Notes under the pieces: generated by a model
Database searches by the model: none
The model's input: the letters and a program-made list of their open reading frames with translations, nothing else
Told to the model about the DNA's origin: nothing
Assembly (NCBI GenBank): GCA_022601275.1
Contig: JAHZIT010000092.1
Location: forward strand, 1 to 38,427
Length of the DNA: 38,427 bases
Direction of reading: 5' to 3'
Source of the DNA: Actinomycetes bacterium
GTDB lineage: Bacteria; Actinomycetota; Actinomycetes; Mycobacteriales; Mycobacteriaceae
Made by a program: the position numbers and the translations under genes
Shown here: positions 28,065-38,427 of the stretch, one piece after another
Numbering within the stretch: position 1 is the first letter of the stretch
Layout: each line of letters opens with the position of its first letter

Positions 28065-31000
28065 TCACCCGGTTGTTCCCGTTCCACTCGTCCTTGTCAT
28101 GCTGCGAATCTGGCGGGCGGCGACCGACAGCGTTGCCAGATCATGCCCGCCGCTCTCGTAGAGCGCGGTGAGCGTGCGGCGGGCTCTGCCGACGCGGGAG
28201 CTATTCGTCAGCTCCCACTCGGCGAGCTTCTCCTGGCCCGTCTCGTCGGGCTCGCCCACCGCCAGCACGTCGAAGCACAGGGCCCGCAGCGAGCCGTATA
28301 TGTCGTCGCGAATCGCTAAGCGGGCCAGGGAGTGCCAGTGGTCATCGCGCGGCAGTCGGGATACCGCAGTGAGCAAACCGTCGGTGCCCAGATGGTCCAT
28401 CAGCGAGAAATATGTGTCAGCGACCTCGACTGGATCACGGTCGGCGATATCGGCAATATCGATAATGTCGAGCAGGCTGAACTGGTATAGGCCCGTCGCG
28501 ACCATGTAGGCCAGATCCTGGGACACGCCCCGCGAGGTGAACTCCGCTGCCTCGTTCGCAACAATCGCTTCGTCGTCGCCGCGCAGCCACTCCGACATCC
28601 GGGGGGTCAGCGCCGCGACTTTCTCGGCGAATCGGTTGATCTCGGCACCCACAGCCAGCGGTTGTGGCCGGAAGTTCAGCAACCAGCGGGCCGCACGATC
28701 GATGAGCCTCCGCAGGTCAAGGGTCATCCGGTCAGTTACCGCCACAGATACCCCGGCCGCCCCGGCAGCACGAATCTCGTGCCACACCCGTCCGAATCCG
28801 AAGATCGCATCCGCTGCGGCGAAGCTGCGCACCGCGTCAATCGGGGCCACCCCGATGTCTTCGGTGACCCGATAGGCGTAGGAGATACCTGCGGTGTCGA
28901 CCAGATCGTTGACCAGCATGGTGGCCACGATCTCGCGACGCAGTTGGTGCGACCGGATTTCGCTGCCGAACTGGTCGCGCAGCGTGGCGGGAAAGTAGGA
29001 GGGCAGCCGGGCGGCGAACACCTCCTGGTCGGGCAGTTCGCCGGCCAGGAGGTCGGCCTTGAGCGCCAGCTTGACGTGGGCCATCAGGGTAGCGAGTTCG
29101 GGGGATGTCAGGCCGATGCCGGCCTCACTACGACGGAGAATCTCCTTCTCCGACGGCAACGCCTCCAACTCGCGGTTGAGCCCACGTTCCTCGACGAAGT
29201 CCTTGATCATCCGGGCATGAACCGATAGAACGCTGGCGGCGTTGGCGCGGCTGGTACCCATCAGGTCGTTCTGACTCTCGTTGTCAGCGAGCACCAGTCG
29301 GCCCACCTCGTCGGTCATCGACAGCAGCAGTGCGGAGCGTTCGCTGGGATCCACTTTGCCCGCCGTGACCAGGGAGTCGATCAGGATCTTGATGTTGACT
29401 TCGTGATCGGAGCAGTCCACGCCGGCAGAGTTGTCCATTGCGTCTGTGTTGACACGCCCGCCGACCAGATCGAACTCGATGCGCCCCAGTGATGTCACGC
29501 CCAGGTTGCCCCCCTCGCCGATCACCTTGGCACGCAGCTGGTTTCCGTTGACCCGGATCGCGTCGTTGGCCCGGTCCCCGACAGCCGCGTCCGACTCGGA
29601 CTCCGCTTTGACATAGGTCCCGATGCCACCGTTGAAAAGCAGGTCGGCCGGAGCTTTGAGGATTGCGTTCATCAGGGCCGGCGGGGCCAGGCTCGAGACT
29701 TCGTTGTCGATACCCAACGCGGCGCGGGCCTCCGAACTGATCTGAATCGACTTCTGGTCGCGCCGGTAGACCCCACCACCCGGGCTGATCAGCGAGCTGT
29801 CGTAGTCCTCCCAGCTGGACCGCGGCAAGTCGAACAACCGCTTGCGCTCCTGCCACGACGTCGCGGCGTCGGGGTTCGGATCGATGAAGATGTGCCGGTG
29901 ATCGAAGGCCGCGAGCAGCCGGATGTGCTCCGACAGCAACATCCCGTTGCCGAACACGTCGCCGCTCATGTCGCCCACGCCGACGACGGTGAACTCCTCG
30001 GACTGGGTGTCCACACCCATCTCCTGAAAGTGCCGCTTCACCGACTCCCATGCACCTTTGGCTGTGATGCCCATCGCCTTGTGGTCATAGCCGACGGACC
30101 CACCCGAGGCGAAGGCATCCCCCAGCCAGAAGCCGTAGGACTTGGCGACTTCGTTGGCGATATCGGAGAAGGTCGCGGTCCCCTTGTCAGCCGCCACCAC
30201 AAGATAGGCATCGTCACCGTCGCGCCGGATCACCTCCGAGGGCGTGACGACGGCGCCGCTTGCCTTGTCCACGTTGTCGGTGATGTCGAGCAGCCCGGCG
30301 ATGAACAGCCGGTAGCAGGCCACGCCCTCTTCCCGCGTCGCCTCGCGGTCGACTGCAGGTTCACCGGTCGGCGCCGGCGGCCTCTTGACCACAAATCCGC
30401 CCTTCGCACCCACTGGCACGATGACGGCATTCTTGACGGCCTGGGCTTTCACCAGGCCCAGAATTTCAGTTCGGAAATCTTCGCGCCGGTCCGACCAGCG
30501 CAGTCCACCACGTGCTACGTAACCGAAACGCAGGTGCACACCCTCGACCCGCGGGGAGTAGACGAAGATCTCAAACCGGGGCCGCGGCAGGGGCAGATCG
30601 TCGATGAGTTCAGGATTGAGCTTGAAGGACAACACGTTCTGCGCGCGGGCAGAATCATGGCGGACCACGAAATAGTTGGTGCGCAGCGTAGCCTGAATCA
30701 TCGACGCGAATGCCCGCAGGACGCGGTCGGTGTCGAGGCTGACCAGCGCGTCGATATCGGCCGAGACTGCGGCCGCCGCGGCCTGCGCATCCCGGTTCGC
30801 AGCTCCCTCAACCTGTTCGGCGGGGCAGAACAACGCTTCGAACAGTTCGATCAACGAGCGGGTGGTGCCGGGGTTGTCGTTGAGCACTTTCCCGATGTGG
30901 GATTGGCTGTAGGGAAATCCGGCCTGCCGTAAGTATTTGGCGTAGGCGCGTATGACAGCAACCTGCTGCCAGGACAGCCCGGCCCGTAGCACCAGCTCGT

Positions 31001-32954
31001 TGAAGCGGTCGACCTCAGCGTGGCCGTGCCAAATCGCTGCGACCGTGTCGGCGAAGCGCTGGGCGGTTTCGTCGCGATGCGGACCCTCCGCCGCCTCAGG
31101 GATGCCGCCATGCCGCGAAATGTTGAACTGGTAGATCCATACCGGCAGCCCGTCCGGGCGGGTCACGGTAAACGGTCGCTCCTCCAGCACCACAACGCCC
31201 ATGGACTGCAGCATCGGAAGCAGCTGACTCAGCGAAGCCGACCTACCGCCCAGATACCAGACCAGAGTGGAAATGCCTGCCTCGGCGGTATCCGCGTCGT
31301 CATGCAGAACCAACTTGACCGAATCATCCTGCAAATCTTCGATGATCGCGATGTCCTCGAGAGCGTCCACCGGCGTGATCGCCTGCTTGTACATCTCGGG
31401 GAAAGCGCTCGCATAGTGCTCGGCAGTGCTCTGTTCGATCGAACCGGCCTTGACCGCGCCGAGCAGCCGGTCAGCCCAGGTGCGAGCGGCCTCGGTGAGC
31501 AGATCCTGTATGCGCGACTCGTTGGATTCCGAAACATCGATGGCCTCCGGCGTGGAGTCATCCGGCAGGAGAACCGTGAAATACACAGCCGCCCAAGGCG
31601 ATTCACTGACCCGAGCAGCGTAGTCGATGCTGACACCGCCGAGCTCGCGGACCAGGATGTCCTGCATCGCGAGCCGTACGACGGTGGTGTAGCGGTCGCG
31701 CGGCAGGTACACCAGGCAGGACACGAAGTGTGCGAGACGGTCGGCCCGCATGAACAACAAGGTCCTGCGACGAGATCCCAACTCGACGACCGCCATTGCC
31801 ATCTCCAGCAGGTCACGTGCGCTGAGCGCGAACAGCTCGGGCCGCGAGATGGTCTGGATGATGTCGAGTAGCAGCTGTCCGGGATGGCTCGGGTCACGGT
31901 CGGCCATCGCCAGCGCGTCGCTGACCCGGCGAGAGACCAGCGGAATCTCGAGAACGTTCGCGTTCATCGCCGCTACGGTGAAGAGGCCGACGAACCGGTG
32001 CTCGAACACCGCGGAATCGTCCTGGTCGGCCGCCTCCTCGCGGATCGCCACGATCTGCGGGTAGGCGCCGTACCGCAGGAAACTGGGGATCGTGGCCTGC
32101 GCCATGGCGAGCAGCTCATCTTTGTGTGTCAGCTGGGGCAGCACATCGTGGCGCAGTTGCAGCACTCCGAGCCGACTGGAGGCTTCCACGGTCGCTTCAC
32201 CGTCGCGCACGATGCAACGCTGGTAGCCCAGCACGACGAAATGCCCGTCGGCCAGCCATCGCAGCAACGCCGCGACGTCCATGCGGTCCGGGCCTGGAAA
32301 GCGCAGCTCGGCGTCCTGCCCGGTTTCCCCGTCCAGCTCGTCGGCCAGTCCGCGCAGCGTTTCAGCCATGGCGGCCGAATCGAGTGCCACCCTTCGGGCA
32401 TCGGCCAGCACCCGCGGCAAGAGTTCCTGGGCCTGGGCGAGCGCATCCAGATCGACCGACTTCGACAACTGAATATGCACCCAGGTCTCGTCGACACCGT
32501 CGCCGAACGTCGCGTCCGACGTCGGCGTGATCTCGAGTAGCTCACCGTCGGCTCCCCGCCGCACTCGCAAAGCCGGGTTCATGATTGCGGTGTAGGCGAC
32601 CCCGACGCGGTGCAGCAACACCGTCACCGAATCCATCAGCATCGTCGCGTTGTCGGTGATGATCTGCAATGCCGGACCGAAACCACCGGGTTCGTCCGCG
32701 TCGTAAACGGCGACAGAGGTGGCCCCGGGAGATCGCTGGCGCCCCAACCGGCATTGCGCGCCAACCAGCGCGGGGAGGGCCAGATCGCTCTCAGCCGCGT
32801 GCGGTATCGGGCCGGTCACTGCAGCCTCCGCGCCGGGGGCCCCGCCATGCGGTCCCCGGTAGGTCGCCAAATAGGCTGGAATAAGCCGGTCGATGACCTC
32901 TGTAGTCACATCACGCTCAGATCGGCCCTCTACGGCACCCGAATCCAACGACAT
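28065..32954 (-). CDS. gdh: NAD-specific glutamate dehydrogenase, large (L_180) class
   Basis: Oxidatively deaminates glutamate to 2-oxoglutarate and ammonia with NAD. The 1629-residue length matches the very large class (Rv2476c, 1624). The catalytic core near residues 780-1240 includes [40 protein letters not shown] and [16 protein letters not shown]. Long N-terminal regulatory regions and a helical C-terminal region flank it. In mycobacteria this enzyme is inhibited by the FHA protein GarA under PknG control. I chose the ATG at 32954: AGGAG lies 6 bases upstream, and the open frame beyond it covers only the spacer. Probably heads the gdh-thioesterase-Rv2474c operon, with 92 bp to ettA upstream. 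Confidence 0.97.
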   Translation of the reverse strand: MSLDSGAVEGRSERDVTTEVIDRLIPAYLATYRGPHGGAPGAEAAVTGPIPHAAESDLALPALVGAQCRLGRQRSPGATSVAVYDADEPGGFGPALQIITDNATMLMDSVTVLLHRVGVAYTAIMNPALRVRRGADGELLEITPTSDATFGDGVDETWVHIQLSKSVDLDALAQAQELLPRVLADARRVALDSAAMAETLRGLADELDGETGQDAELRFPGPDRMDVAALLRWLADGHFVVLGYQRCIVRDGEATVEASSRLGVLQLRHDVLPQLTHKDELLAMAQATIPSFLRYGAYPQIVAIREEAADQDDSAVFEHRFVGLFTVAAMNANVLEIPLVSRRVSDALAMADRDPSHPGQLLLDIIQTISRPELFALSARDLLEMAMAVVELGSRRRTLLFMRADRLAHFVSCLVYLPRDRYTTVVRLAMQDILVRELGGVSIDYAARVSESPWAAVYFTVLLPDDSTPEAIDVSESNESRIQDLLTEAARTWADRLLGAVKAGSIEQSTAEHYASAFPEMYKQAITPVDALEDIAIIEDLQDDSVKLVLHDDADTAEAGISTLVWYLGGRSASLSQLLPMLQSMGVVVLEERPFTVTRPDGLPVWIYQFNISRHGGIPEAAEGPHRDETAQRFADTVAAIWHGHAEVDRFNELVLRAGLSWQQVAVIRAYAKYLRQAGFPYSQSHIGKVLNDNPGTTRSLIELFEALFCPAEQVEGAANRDAQAAAAAVSADIDALVSLDTDRVLRAFASMIQATLRTNYFVVRHDSARAQNVLSFKLNPELIDDLPLPRPRFEIFVYSPRVEGVHLRFGYVARGGLRWSDRREDFRTEILGLVKAQAVKNAVIVPVGAKGGFVVKRPPAPTGEPAVDREATREEGVACYRLFIAGLLDITDNVDKASGAVVTPSEVIRRDGDDAYLVVAADKGTATFSDIANEVAKSYGFWLGDAFASGGSVGYDHKAMGITAKGAWESVKRHFQEMGVDTQSEEFTVVGVGDMSGDVFGNGMLLSEHIRLLAAFDHRHIFIDPNPDAATSWQERKRLFDLPRSSWEDYDSSLISPGGGVYRRDQKSIQISSEARAALGIDNEVSSLAPPALMNAILKAPADLLFNGGIGTYVKAESESDAAVGDRANDAIRVNGNQLRAKVIGEGGNLGVTSLGRIEFDLVGGRVNTDAMDNSAGVDCSDHEVNIKILIDSLVTAGKVDPSERSALLLSMTDEVGRLVLADNESQNDLMGTSRANAASVLSVHARMIKDFVEERGLNRELEALPSEKEILRRSEAGIGLTSPELATLMAHVKLALKADLLAGELPDQEVFAARLPSYFPATLRDQFGSEIRSHQLRREIVATMLVNDLVDTAGISYAYRVTEDIGVAPIDAVRSFAAADAIFGFGRVWHEIRAAGAAGVSVAVTDRMTLDLRRLIDRAARWLLNFRPQPLAVGAEINRFAEKVAALTPRMSEWLRGDDEAIVANEAAEFTSRGVSQDLAYMVATGLYQFSLLDIIDIADIADRDPVEVADTYFSLMDHLGTDGLLTAVSRLPRDDHWHSLARLAIRDDIYGSLRALCFDVLAVGEPDETGQEKLAEWELTNSSRVGRARRTLTALYESGGHDLATLSVAARQIRSMTRTSGTGTTG

Positions 32955-33046
32955 TCGCCGCTCCTGACTTACCCATGCGAACCGGCCCCCGTTGGCTGTC
33001 ACCGACGCCGCGAAGAGACGCCGATGTCGTGGTCCGCACGACGAGA

Positions 33047-34720
33047 CTATCCCCGTGTGAGCTTTCGGTGGGTCACCCTGTGCGGACGGGCCGCTTCCAC
33101 ACCGAGCCGCTCCACTTTGTTCTCTTCGTAGCCGCCGAAGTTGCCCTCGAACCAGAACCACTTGGCATCGTTGTCATCCTCGCCCTCCCAAGCCAGGATG
33201 TGCGTGCAGGTGCGATCGAGAAACCAGCGATCGTGAGAGATCACCACAGCACAGCCGGGGAAGTGCTCCAAGGCATTCTCAAGCGAGCTCAGCGTTTCGA
33301 CATCGAGGTCGTTGGTCGGCTCATCGAGGAGGATAAGGTTGCCGCCCTCCTTGAGCGTCAGCGCGAGATTGAGCCGGTTACGCTCCCCGCCGGACAGCAC
33401 GCCAGCTGGTTTTTGCTGGTCAGGCCCCTTGAACCCAAACGCCGACACATAGGCCCGAGACGGAACCTCGTTCTGCCCCACCTCGATGTAGTCCAGCCCG
33501 TCGGAGACCACCTGCCAGACCGACTTCTTGGGGTCGATCCCGGCCCGGCTCTGATCGACGTAGCTCAATCTGACCGTCTCGCCGACCTTGACGGCGCCGC
33601 TGTCCGGCTGTTCGAGACCCACGATCGTCTTGAACAACGTGGTCTTGCCGACGCCGTTGGGTCCGATGACCCCGACGATGCCATTGCGTGGCAGCGTGAA
33701 CGACAGGTCCTTGATCAGCTGCCTGCCCTGGAAACCCTTGTCGAGGTGCTCGACCTCGACCACGACGTTGCCCAACCGTGGTCCGGTCGGGATCTGGATC
33801 TCCTCGAAGTCGAGCTTGCGGGTCTTCTCGGCCTCGGCCGCCATCTCCTCGTATCGACCGAGACGCGCCTTGTTCTTCGCCTGCCGCGCCTTGGCGCCCG
33901 ACCGGACCCAGGCGAGTTCCTCCTGCAGTCGCTTTTGCAGCTTGGCGTCCTTGCGGCCCTGGACGGCGACCCGCTCGGCCTTCTTCTCCAGATAGGTCGA
34001 GTAGTTGCCCTCATAGGGGTAGGCGCGACCGCGGTCGAGCTCGAGGATCCACTCGGCGACATTGTCCAAGAAATACCGGTCGTGTGTGACCGCCAGGATG
34101 GCGCCCTTGTACTCGGCGAGATGCTGCTCAAGCCACAGCACGCTCTCGGCGTCGAGGTGGTTGGTCGGCTCGTCGAGCAACAAGAGATCGGGCTTGGAAA
34201 GCAGCAACTTGCACAGCGCCACGCGGCGCCGCTCACCGCCGGACAGCTGGGTCACCGGATCCTCGGGCGGCGGGCAGCGCAACGCATCCATGGCCTGCTC
34301 GAGTTGCGAGTCGATGTCCCACGCATCGGCGGCGTCCAACTCTTCCTGAAGCCTGCCCATCTCCTCCATCAGCTCGTCGGTGTAGTCGGTGGCCATCAAT
34401 TCGGCGACCTCGTTGTACCGATTGAGCTTGGCTTTGATCGCCACGCCGCCCTCGACGTTCTCGCGAACCGTCTTGGTCTCGTCAAGGTGCGGCTCCTGTT
34501 CCAAGATGCCCACGCTCGCGCCGGGCGCCAGGAAGGCGTCACCGTTGTTGGGCTGGTCCAGTCCGGCCATGATCCGCAAGACGCTCGACTTACCGGCCCC
34601 GTTGGGACCGACGACGCCGATCTTCGCGCCCGGAAGGAAGTTCAGGGTGACGTCGTCAAGGATTACCTTGTCGCCGTGCGCCTTGCGGACCTTCCGCATC
34701 GTGTAGATGAATTCGGCCAT
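33047..34720 (-). CDS. ettA: EttA, energy-dependent translational throttle ABC-F ATPase
   Basis: A 557-residue soluble ABC-F protein that binds the ribosomal E site and tunes the first elongation step to the energy state. Two ABC cassettes are present: Walker A GPNGAGKS at 38-45 and GPNGVGKT in the second half, signature [16 protein letters not shown] and [15 protein letters not shown], and Walker [16 protein letters not shown] and [15 protein letters not shown]. Between them lies the basic, charged linker ([20 protein letters not shown]...[16 protein letters not shown]) that defines ABC-F proteins. There is no membrane domain, so it is not a transporter. Orthologue of Rv2477c. Confidence 0.96.
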   Translation of the reverse strand: MAEFIYTMRKVRKAHGDKVILDDVTLNFLPGAKIGVVGPNGAGKSSVLRIMAGLDQPNNGDAFLAPGASVGILEQEPHLDETKTVRENVEGGVAIKAKLNRYNEVAELMATDYTDELMEEMGRLQEELDAADAWDIDSQLEQAMDALRCPPPEDPVTQLSGGERRRVALCKLLLSKPDLLLLDEPTNHLDAESVLWLEQHLAEYKGAILAVTHDRYFLDNVAEWILELDRGRAYPYEGNYSTYLEKKAERVAVQGRKDAKLQKRLQEELAWVRSGAKARQAKNKARLGRYEEMAAEAEKTRKLDFEEIQIPTGPRLGNVVVEVEHLDKGFQGRQLIKDLSFTLPRNGIVGVIGPNGVGKTTLFKTIVGLEQPDSGAVKVGETVRLSYVDQSRAGIDPKKSVWQVVSDGLDYIEVGQNEVPSRAYVSAFGFKGPDQQKPAGVLSGGERNRLNLALTLKEGGNLILLDEPTNDLDVETLSSLENALEHFPGCAVVISHDRWFLDRTCTHILAWEGEDDNDAKWFWFEGNFGGYEENKVERLGVEAARPHRVTHRKLTRG

Positions 34721-34783
34721 TGCCGTAGTGTCGCCTCTCTCGATCTCCGCGATCTCTTTCCGATCCCGCGATGGTCGGGCCCC

Positions 34784-34789
34784 ATACTA
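34784..34789 (-). promoter_or_regulatory. Possible -10 element for ettA
   Basis: TAGTAT on the minus strand fits TANNNT and lies 63 bp upstream of the ettA ATG in the 97 bp gap after the SSB gene. No clear -35. Weak call. Confidence 0.3.
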
Positions 34790-34817
34790 GGCGTGGCCGC
34801 GCCCGCGGTGTCTGCCG

Positions 34818-35363
34818 CTAGGCGGTCAGCGGCAGGCTCGGATCCTCGAACTCGGACTCGCCGTCAGCGCCGTCGCCCTCGCCGTCGCCGTCCACCTGGC
34901 CCTCGCCCGCTTGCCCGACCTCGACCTCGACGGCGCCGCCGAGCCCTTCTCGACCGTCCACCTGGCCGTCGCTGTCGGCCCCGACGCCGGCCGAAATGGT
35001 GTCGGGATGTCTGCGCTTGTCAATGCGGACGATGCACCGGGCCAGGTCCGGCCCCACGGAGATGGCCCGTATCTCGAGCGACGAGCGGCGGTTGCCGTCC
35101 CGGTCCTGGTATTCACTCGTGTAGACATGGCCAACGACAATCACCGCGTCGCCCTTCCCGAGCCCTGCCCCTACGCCCGTGACAAGGCGCCCCCAGCAGT
35201 TCACCGTGGCGTACAGCGAGTTACCCGGTTCCCAATTCCCCTCGGTGGTGCGCCGGCGCGAATTACTGGCCACGCGGAATTTGAAGAGCTCCTGCTCCCC
35301 GACCCAACGGCGCTCGGGGTTGGTGACGATGGTGCCTACGACAGTGATGGGCGTCTCGAACAT
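34818..35363 (-). CDS. Single-stranded DNA-binding protein paralogue (Rv2478c-like)
   Basis: A 181-residue protein with an N-terminal OB fold (about 1-110): MFETPITVVGTIVTNPERRWV, FRVASNSRRR, NSLYATVNCWGRLV, GDAVIVVGHVYTSEYQDRDGNRRSSLEIRAISVGPDLAR. It is a second SSB type, not the main replication SSB. The C-terminal ~65 residues are low-complexity, rich in Asp, Glu and Gly, ending DPSLPLTA rather than the DDDIPF tip that canonical SSBs use to recruit partners. The ATG at 35363 has GGAAGGA 7 bases upstream; the frame extends to 35456 without support. Roughly 20 residues longer than Rv2478c, mostly in the acidic tail. Confidence 0.92.
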   Translation of the reverse strand: MFETPITVVGTIVTNPERRWVGEQELFKFRVASNSRRRTTEGNWEPGNSLYATVNCWGRLVTGVGAGLGKGDAVIVVGHVYTSEYQDRDGNRRSSLEIRAISVGPDLARCIVRIDKRRHPDTISAGVGADSDGQVDGREGLGGAVEVEVGQAGEGQVDGDGEGDGADGESEFEDPSLPLTA

Positions 35364-35478
35364 GGATTGTTCCTTCCTCAATTGGTTGTGGCCGCGGACC
35401 GGGCAGTGCGCCCGATCCGTCGGTGCCACAGCCATTAACTGCCGTCTCGCCGACATCTGGACCCGAGCAGTCCCCCGG

Positions 35479-35494
35479 CACAGCGCGCGCTGTG
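35479..35494. promoter_or_regulatory. Perfect 16 bp palindrome upstream of the SSB paralogue
   Basis: CACAGCGCGCGCTGTG is a perfect 16 bp palindrome, 116 bp upstream of the SSB paralogue start in the 162 bp gap after the CtaG-like gene. It could be a homodimer operator. The GC alternation makes chance more likely than for a mixed sequence. Confidence 0.35.
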
Positions 35495-35525
35495 GATGAA
35501 TTGCGCATTGGGGATAGCCGCTGCG

Positions 35526-37547
35526 CTAGCCGCCTTCGGAGGATTCTCGCCGGGCCAGCTCGGCCAGCATCCTGTTGTAAGCCGCCAAATCCGCGTCGTC
35601 GTCGCGGTCGGCGGCTCGGTCCAGTCGCTTTGCGGTTCGCTGGTCGGCTCGTCGCCATTGGATGAATAGCGCGATCAGCACCACGACAAGGGGGACTTCA
35701 CCTGCAGCCCAGGCAATCCCACCGCCGAGGCGTTGATCGCCGATCAGGTCGGTGTGCCACGGCAGTTGCAGCGACCGATAGAACCTCTCGCCCATCACGG
35801 TCGGGGTTCCCATCAGCACCACGCCGAAGAACGCATGCAGCGGAACCGACGCGAACACCACCGCCAGCTTGCCGACGGGCGGTATCGGTCGTGGCGTGGG
35901 ATCCACGCCGATGACCACCCAATAAAAGAGATAGCCGCTGAGCAGAAAGTGCACGTTCATCGCGACGTGGGCGCCGTGGCTGCCGACGGTGGCATCGAAG
36001 AGCCCGCCGAAGTACAAGCCGTAGAAGCCGACGACGAATAGCGCGGTCGCGACGAACGGGTTCGTCAGCACCCGAGACACCCGGGAATGCAGGGCGGCCA
36101 GCAACCATTCACGGGGCCCCGGCGGCTGCCCGCGCCCGGCCGCGGGCAGCGCCCGCAGCGCCAGCGTGACCGGTCCACCCAGTACCAGCAGGATCGGCAC
36201 CAGCATCGACAGCATCATGTGGGCGATCATGTGCATGCTGAACATCGCCGGCATGTAACGGCCGATCCCCGACGACGTCGTCACCAGCAGCAGTAGACAT
36301 CCGAGAAGCCACGCCGCGACCCTGCCGGCGGGCCAGGCGTCACCCCTGCGCTTCAGCCGGTACACGGCAGCGAGATAGACGGCGGCGAGCACGATGGCCG
36401 CGGTGCCGAACAGAAGGTCGAAGCGCCAGTCGAACAGCACTCTGCCCACCGTGGGCGGACCGGCCAGGTCGTACCCGATCTCAACAGCGGGTATGGACAG
36501 GTTGAGATTTTGAGGAGGAGGGGGCGGAGTGCGGCCCAGAGCGACGGCCACCCCAAAAGTCAAGCCGAAGATGGCCGCCTCGACAAGCGCCAGGCGGATC
36601 AACGGGCCGCGGGCCGTAGCGTCCTGCTGCAGTGCGGCCACTCCGCTCCGGCGCTGTCGCCACCCGAGGTAGCCGAGCGCACACAGGGCCGCCACCTTCG
36701 CGACAATCAACCAGCCATAGTCGCTGTGCACCAGGTCTTCCGGCCGAATCCGCACCAACGCGTTGATCACCCCGCTGAGCGCCATAGCCACGAAGCACCA
36801 CAAGGCGACTGCCGAGAATCGCCGCGCCGCCAGACCGGCGTGTTCACCGCCGCGGAGCGCGTGGGCCAGCAACGCCAGCAGACCACCGGCCCACAGAGCC
36901 GCGCCGATGAGATGCACCAGCAGACTGTTCGTGGCGACGTCGTGCGCGCCTCCGGAGGACGCGTGCCCGGTCAGCGCGAGCGGAAGCAGCGTCACCAGCG
37001 ATCCGATGAACAGCGGTGCCGTCCATGACCACCGCAACACCGCCGCGCTCACGACGGTCACGACGAACGCGAACACCGCGGTCCAGCGCCATGCACTCGC
37101 AACATCGATGAGCCCAGCCACCGACCAGATGTCCGCTGGGCTCAGCCGCCCGGACAGCGGCTGGCCGCTGACGTCGGACACCGTGAGCGCCACCATCAAC
37201 ACCGCGCAGACCGCCCATATCCCGGAAGCCACCGTGCCGGTGCGCAACGCGCGATACCCCGCGGCGTCCAGCACCCCGTTGTGCTGCGGTGGCACCATGA
37301 AGGCGGCGAAGAGAAATGAGCCGGTGGCCGTTACCGCGGCGATCTCCCCGGCTGCTTTCACAAACGGCAGCCCGTAGTTGGTCACCGGACCCGGATCAGG
37401 CAGACCCGTGGCGGTCAGCGCATCCGCCAACGCCAGCGCGGCAAGCGCTGCTGCGGTGATCCCTGCCAGCAATGCCACCCCGTATAGCACCGACCACACC
37501 GGCACAACGCGCTCCCCGGAGGGGGCGAGGCGACCGGTCGACGTCAT
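35526..37547 (-). CDS. CopD-CtaG fusion membrane protein (Rv0102-like)
   Basis: A 673-residue polytopic membrane protein. The N-terminal half (about 1-330) resembles the CopD copper-resistance domain, with HLIGAALWAGGLLALLAHAL and the preceding segment containing TGHASSGGAHD. The C-terminal half (about 370-640) is a caa3_CtaG domain, with MPAMFSMHMIAHMMLSMLVPILLVLGGPVTLALRALP, histidine-rich segments HGAHVAMNVHFLLSGYLFYWVVIG, and PLHAFFGVVLMGTP. About fifteen hydrophobic segments can be seen. A role in copper handling or cytochrome c oxidase assembly is inferred from the two families. The fusion is known in mycobacteria (Rv0102), but there it lies elsewhere on the chromosome, so its place between ssb and plsB2 differs from H37Rv, where IS6110 occupies this gap. 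Confidence 0.88.
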   Translation of the reverse strand: MTSTGRLAPSGERVVPVWSVLYGVALLAGITAAALAALALADALTATGLPDPGPVTNYGLPFVKAAGEIAAVTATGSFLFAAFMVPPQHNGVLDAAGYRALRTGTVASGIWAVCAVLMVALTVSDVSGQPLSGRLSPADIWSVAGLIDVASAWRWTAVFAFVVTVVSAAVLRWSWTAPLFIGSLVTLLPLALTGHASSGGAHDVATNSLLVHLIGAALWAGGLLALLAHALRGGEHAGLAARRFSAVALWCFVAMALSGVINALVRIRPEDLVHSDYGWLIVAKVAALCALGYLGWRQRRSGVAALQQDATARGPLIRLALVEAAIFGLTFGVAVALGRTPPPPPQNLNLSIPAVEIGYDLAGPPTVGRVLFDWRFDLLFGTAAIVLAAVYLAAVYRLKRRGDAWPAGRVAAWLLGCLLLLVTTSSGIGRYMPAMFSMHMIAHMMLSMLVPILLVLGGPVTLALRALPAAGRGQPPGPREWLLAALHSRVSRVLTNPFVATALFVVGFYGLYFGGLFDATVGSHGAHVAMNVHFLLSGYLFYWVVIGVDPTPRPIPPVGKLAVVFASVPLHAFFGVVLMGTPTVMGERFYRSLQLPWHTDLIGDQRLGGGIAWAAGEVPLVVVLIALFIQWRRADQRTAKRLDRAADRDDDADLAAYNRMLAELARRESSEGG

Positions 37548-37581
37548 CCGCCTAGCGTATGACCCTGCCGGATCCCGCCGA

Positions 37582-38427
37582 CTACACAGGGCCGCTGCTT
37601 ATCGTCTGACGGCGGCTTCGCTCGCGGGCGAAGAATTGCTCGCGCGAGTACTCCTCGGCCCTTTCCATGTCGGCGAGAATCCCCCGCAACTCGTCGCGGA
37701 AGGCGAGCCTCCGGTCGGCCAGGTCCTCGGCCTGCCCGAGCAGATTCTGGTCGACAGCAACTTGCCGAGCGGTCGTGAACAGCAACGTCGACGCAGACTC
37801 GGTGCTGCGGACTACGCCCTGGGCCACGTACTGCTGGCCCAATCCCAGTGCCTTGGCCGTCAAGTCCCTCTCGGAGATGTCGGCCGACGCATCGATCAAG
37901 ACATCGGCGACAATCCGGTACGCCTCGAAGAACGGGCGCAGCAGGGGCGCCGCGATCGCGGGACGTTTGGCCCGCAACAGCGCCGCGAGCCGGTCACCGC
38001 CGGCGACCACGTCATCCTCCCAATTCTCGTGCCAGGACATCTCCTCAACGACGTGATCCCGAAAGCTCGCAGAGTCGGCGAAGTAGAAATCGAACTTCAG
38101 CAAATCCCGAAGTCGCATCACTTGCAACCAAAAGGCCTCCAAGCGACCCGATTCCGCCCGTGCGGCATGGGCGAGTGCGAGTTCCATCAGCGAGGTCTCC
38201 AGGAACGCGTCGATCAGGGAGTTCCGGTAGAAGGCGGCCTCGTACTCGTCCTGGGGCGCGATGTACCAAACAGGCTCCCGGCCGCCGTCGATTCGGGTTA
38301 CCGGGTGTCCGTTGGACAACGCGTCTACAGCGGCGCGTACCCCGTCGGGGGTGCGCAACCGCAGCGCGCTGTTGGTCATCGGAGTCTGCTTGCGCTCAAG
38401 ATAGTCCAGCGAGTCCTGCAATGTGTG
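37582..38427 (-). CDS. plsB2: Glycerol-3-phosphate acyltransferase PlsB2, C-terminal part (cut by window edge)
   Basis: The frame is open at the window end, so only the last ~281 residues of an approximately 790-residue protein are visible. The segment matches the helical C-terminal region of PlsB-type glycerol-3-phosphate acyltransferases and, by position, Rv2482c: [73 protein letters not shown] and [13 protein letters not shown]. The catalytic HX4D motif lies upstream of the window, so activity cannot be judged here. The complete enzyme would acylate glycerol-3-phosphate at the first step of phospholipid and triacylglycerol synthesis. Confidence 0.88.
   Translation of the reverse strand, partial: HTLQDSLDYLERKQTPMTNSALRLRTPDGVRAAVDALSNGHPVTRIDGGREPVWYIAPQDEYEAAFYRNSLIDAFLETSLMELALAHAARAESGRLEAFWLQVMRLRDLLKFDFYFADSASFRDHVVEEMSWHENWEDDVVAGGDRLAALLRAKRPAIAAPLLRPFFEAYRIVADVLIDASADISERDLTAKALGLGQQYVAQGVVRSTESASTLLFTTARQVAVDQNLLGQAEDLADRRLAFRDELRGILADMERAEEYSREQFFARERSRRQTISSGPV

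Noticed and set aside
32975..35182. 735-residue frame opposite ettA and the SSB gene
   Set aside because: Covers two clearly conserved genes on the other strand; no domain and an Arg/Pro-rich end.

Overview
The window is a GC-rich mycobacterial chromosome segment. Most of it follows the Mycobacterium tuberculosis H37Rv Rv2457c-Rv2482c backbone as I remember it: clpX, clpP2-clpP1, tig, tRNA-Pro/tRNA-Gly, nei2, rpiB, the Rv2466c nitroreductase, pepN, Rv2468c, Rv2468A, Rv2469c, glbO, Rv2474c, Rv2475c, gdh, ettA, the Rv2478c SSB paralogue and plsB2. The proteins look clearly orthologous, but several intervals carry different genes. This points to a non-tuberculous Mycobacterium; I cannot name the species.

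Layout. 0.2-2.4 kb: type III glutamine synthetase (minus strand), divergent from an fdhF-fdhD operon (2.6-5.9 kb). 6-7.8 kb: a FUSC-type membrane protein. 7.8-13.3 kb: proteostasis block of clpX, clpP2/clpP1 and tig, interrupted by a small exported VGPGP-repeat protein and a PPOX-fold protein where M. tuberculosis has mmuM and Rv2459. 13.3-14.1 kb: two tRNA genes, short tandem duplications and a predicted 25-residue membrane peptide. 14.1-16.6 kb: a DUF1542-type membrane protein and a CPA1 Na+/H+ antiporter, in the place of lipP. 16.7-24.8 kb: nei2, rpiB, a large Orn/Lys/Arg decarboxylase, a fungal-type cytosine deaminase, the mycothiol-dependent nitroreductase and pepN. 24.8-26.9 kb: three small compact genes and glbO, a truncated haemoglobin with a repeat-encoded N-terminal extension. 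26.9-35.4 kb: a minus-strand run of Rv2474c-like, thioesterase, 1629-residue NAD-glutamate dehydrogenase, ettA and an SSB paralogue. 35.5-38.4 kb: a CopD-CtaG fusion membrane protein and the 3' end of plsB2, cut by the window edge. Bases 1-227 hold nothing I can support.

Functional links. Nitrogen and glutamate metabolism appears twice (glnN with a GlnR-like box, and gdh). The Clp protease genes have a ClgR-type operator upstream of clpP1. FdhF needs FdhD for cofactor sulfuration, and their genes overlap by one base. Redox and DNA-damage defence (Rv2466c, nei2, glbO) clusters in the middle.

I find no insertion sequence, prophage, CRISPR array or obvious defence system. The least-explained features are the small membrane peptide, the reiterated tRNA-Gly 3' end, the VGPGP protein, two regulator-like boxes, and a recurring pattern of 15-20 bp tandem duplications in and between genes.
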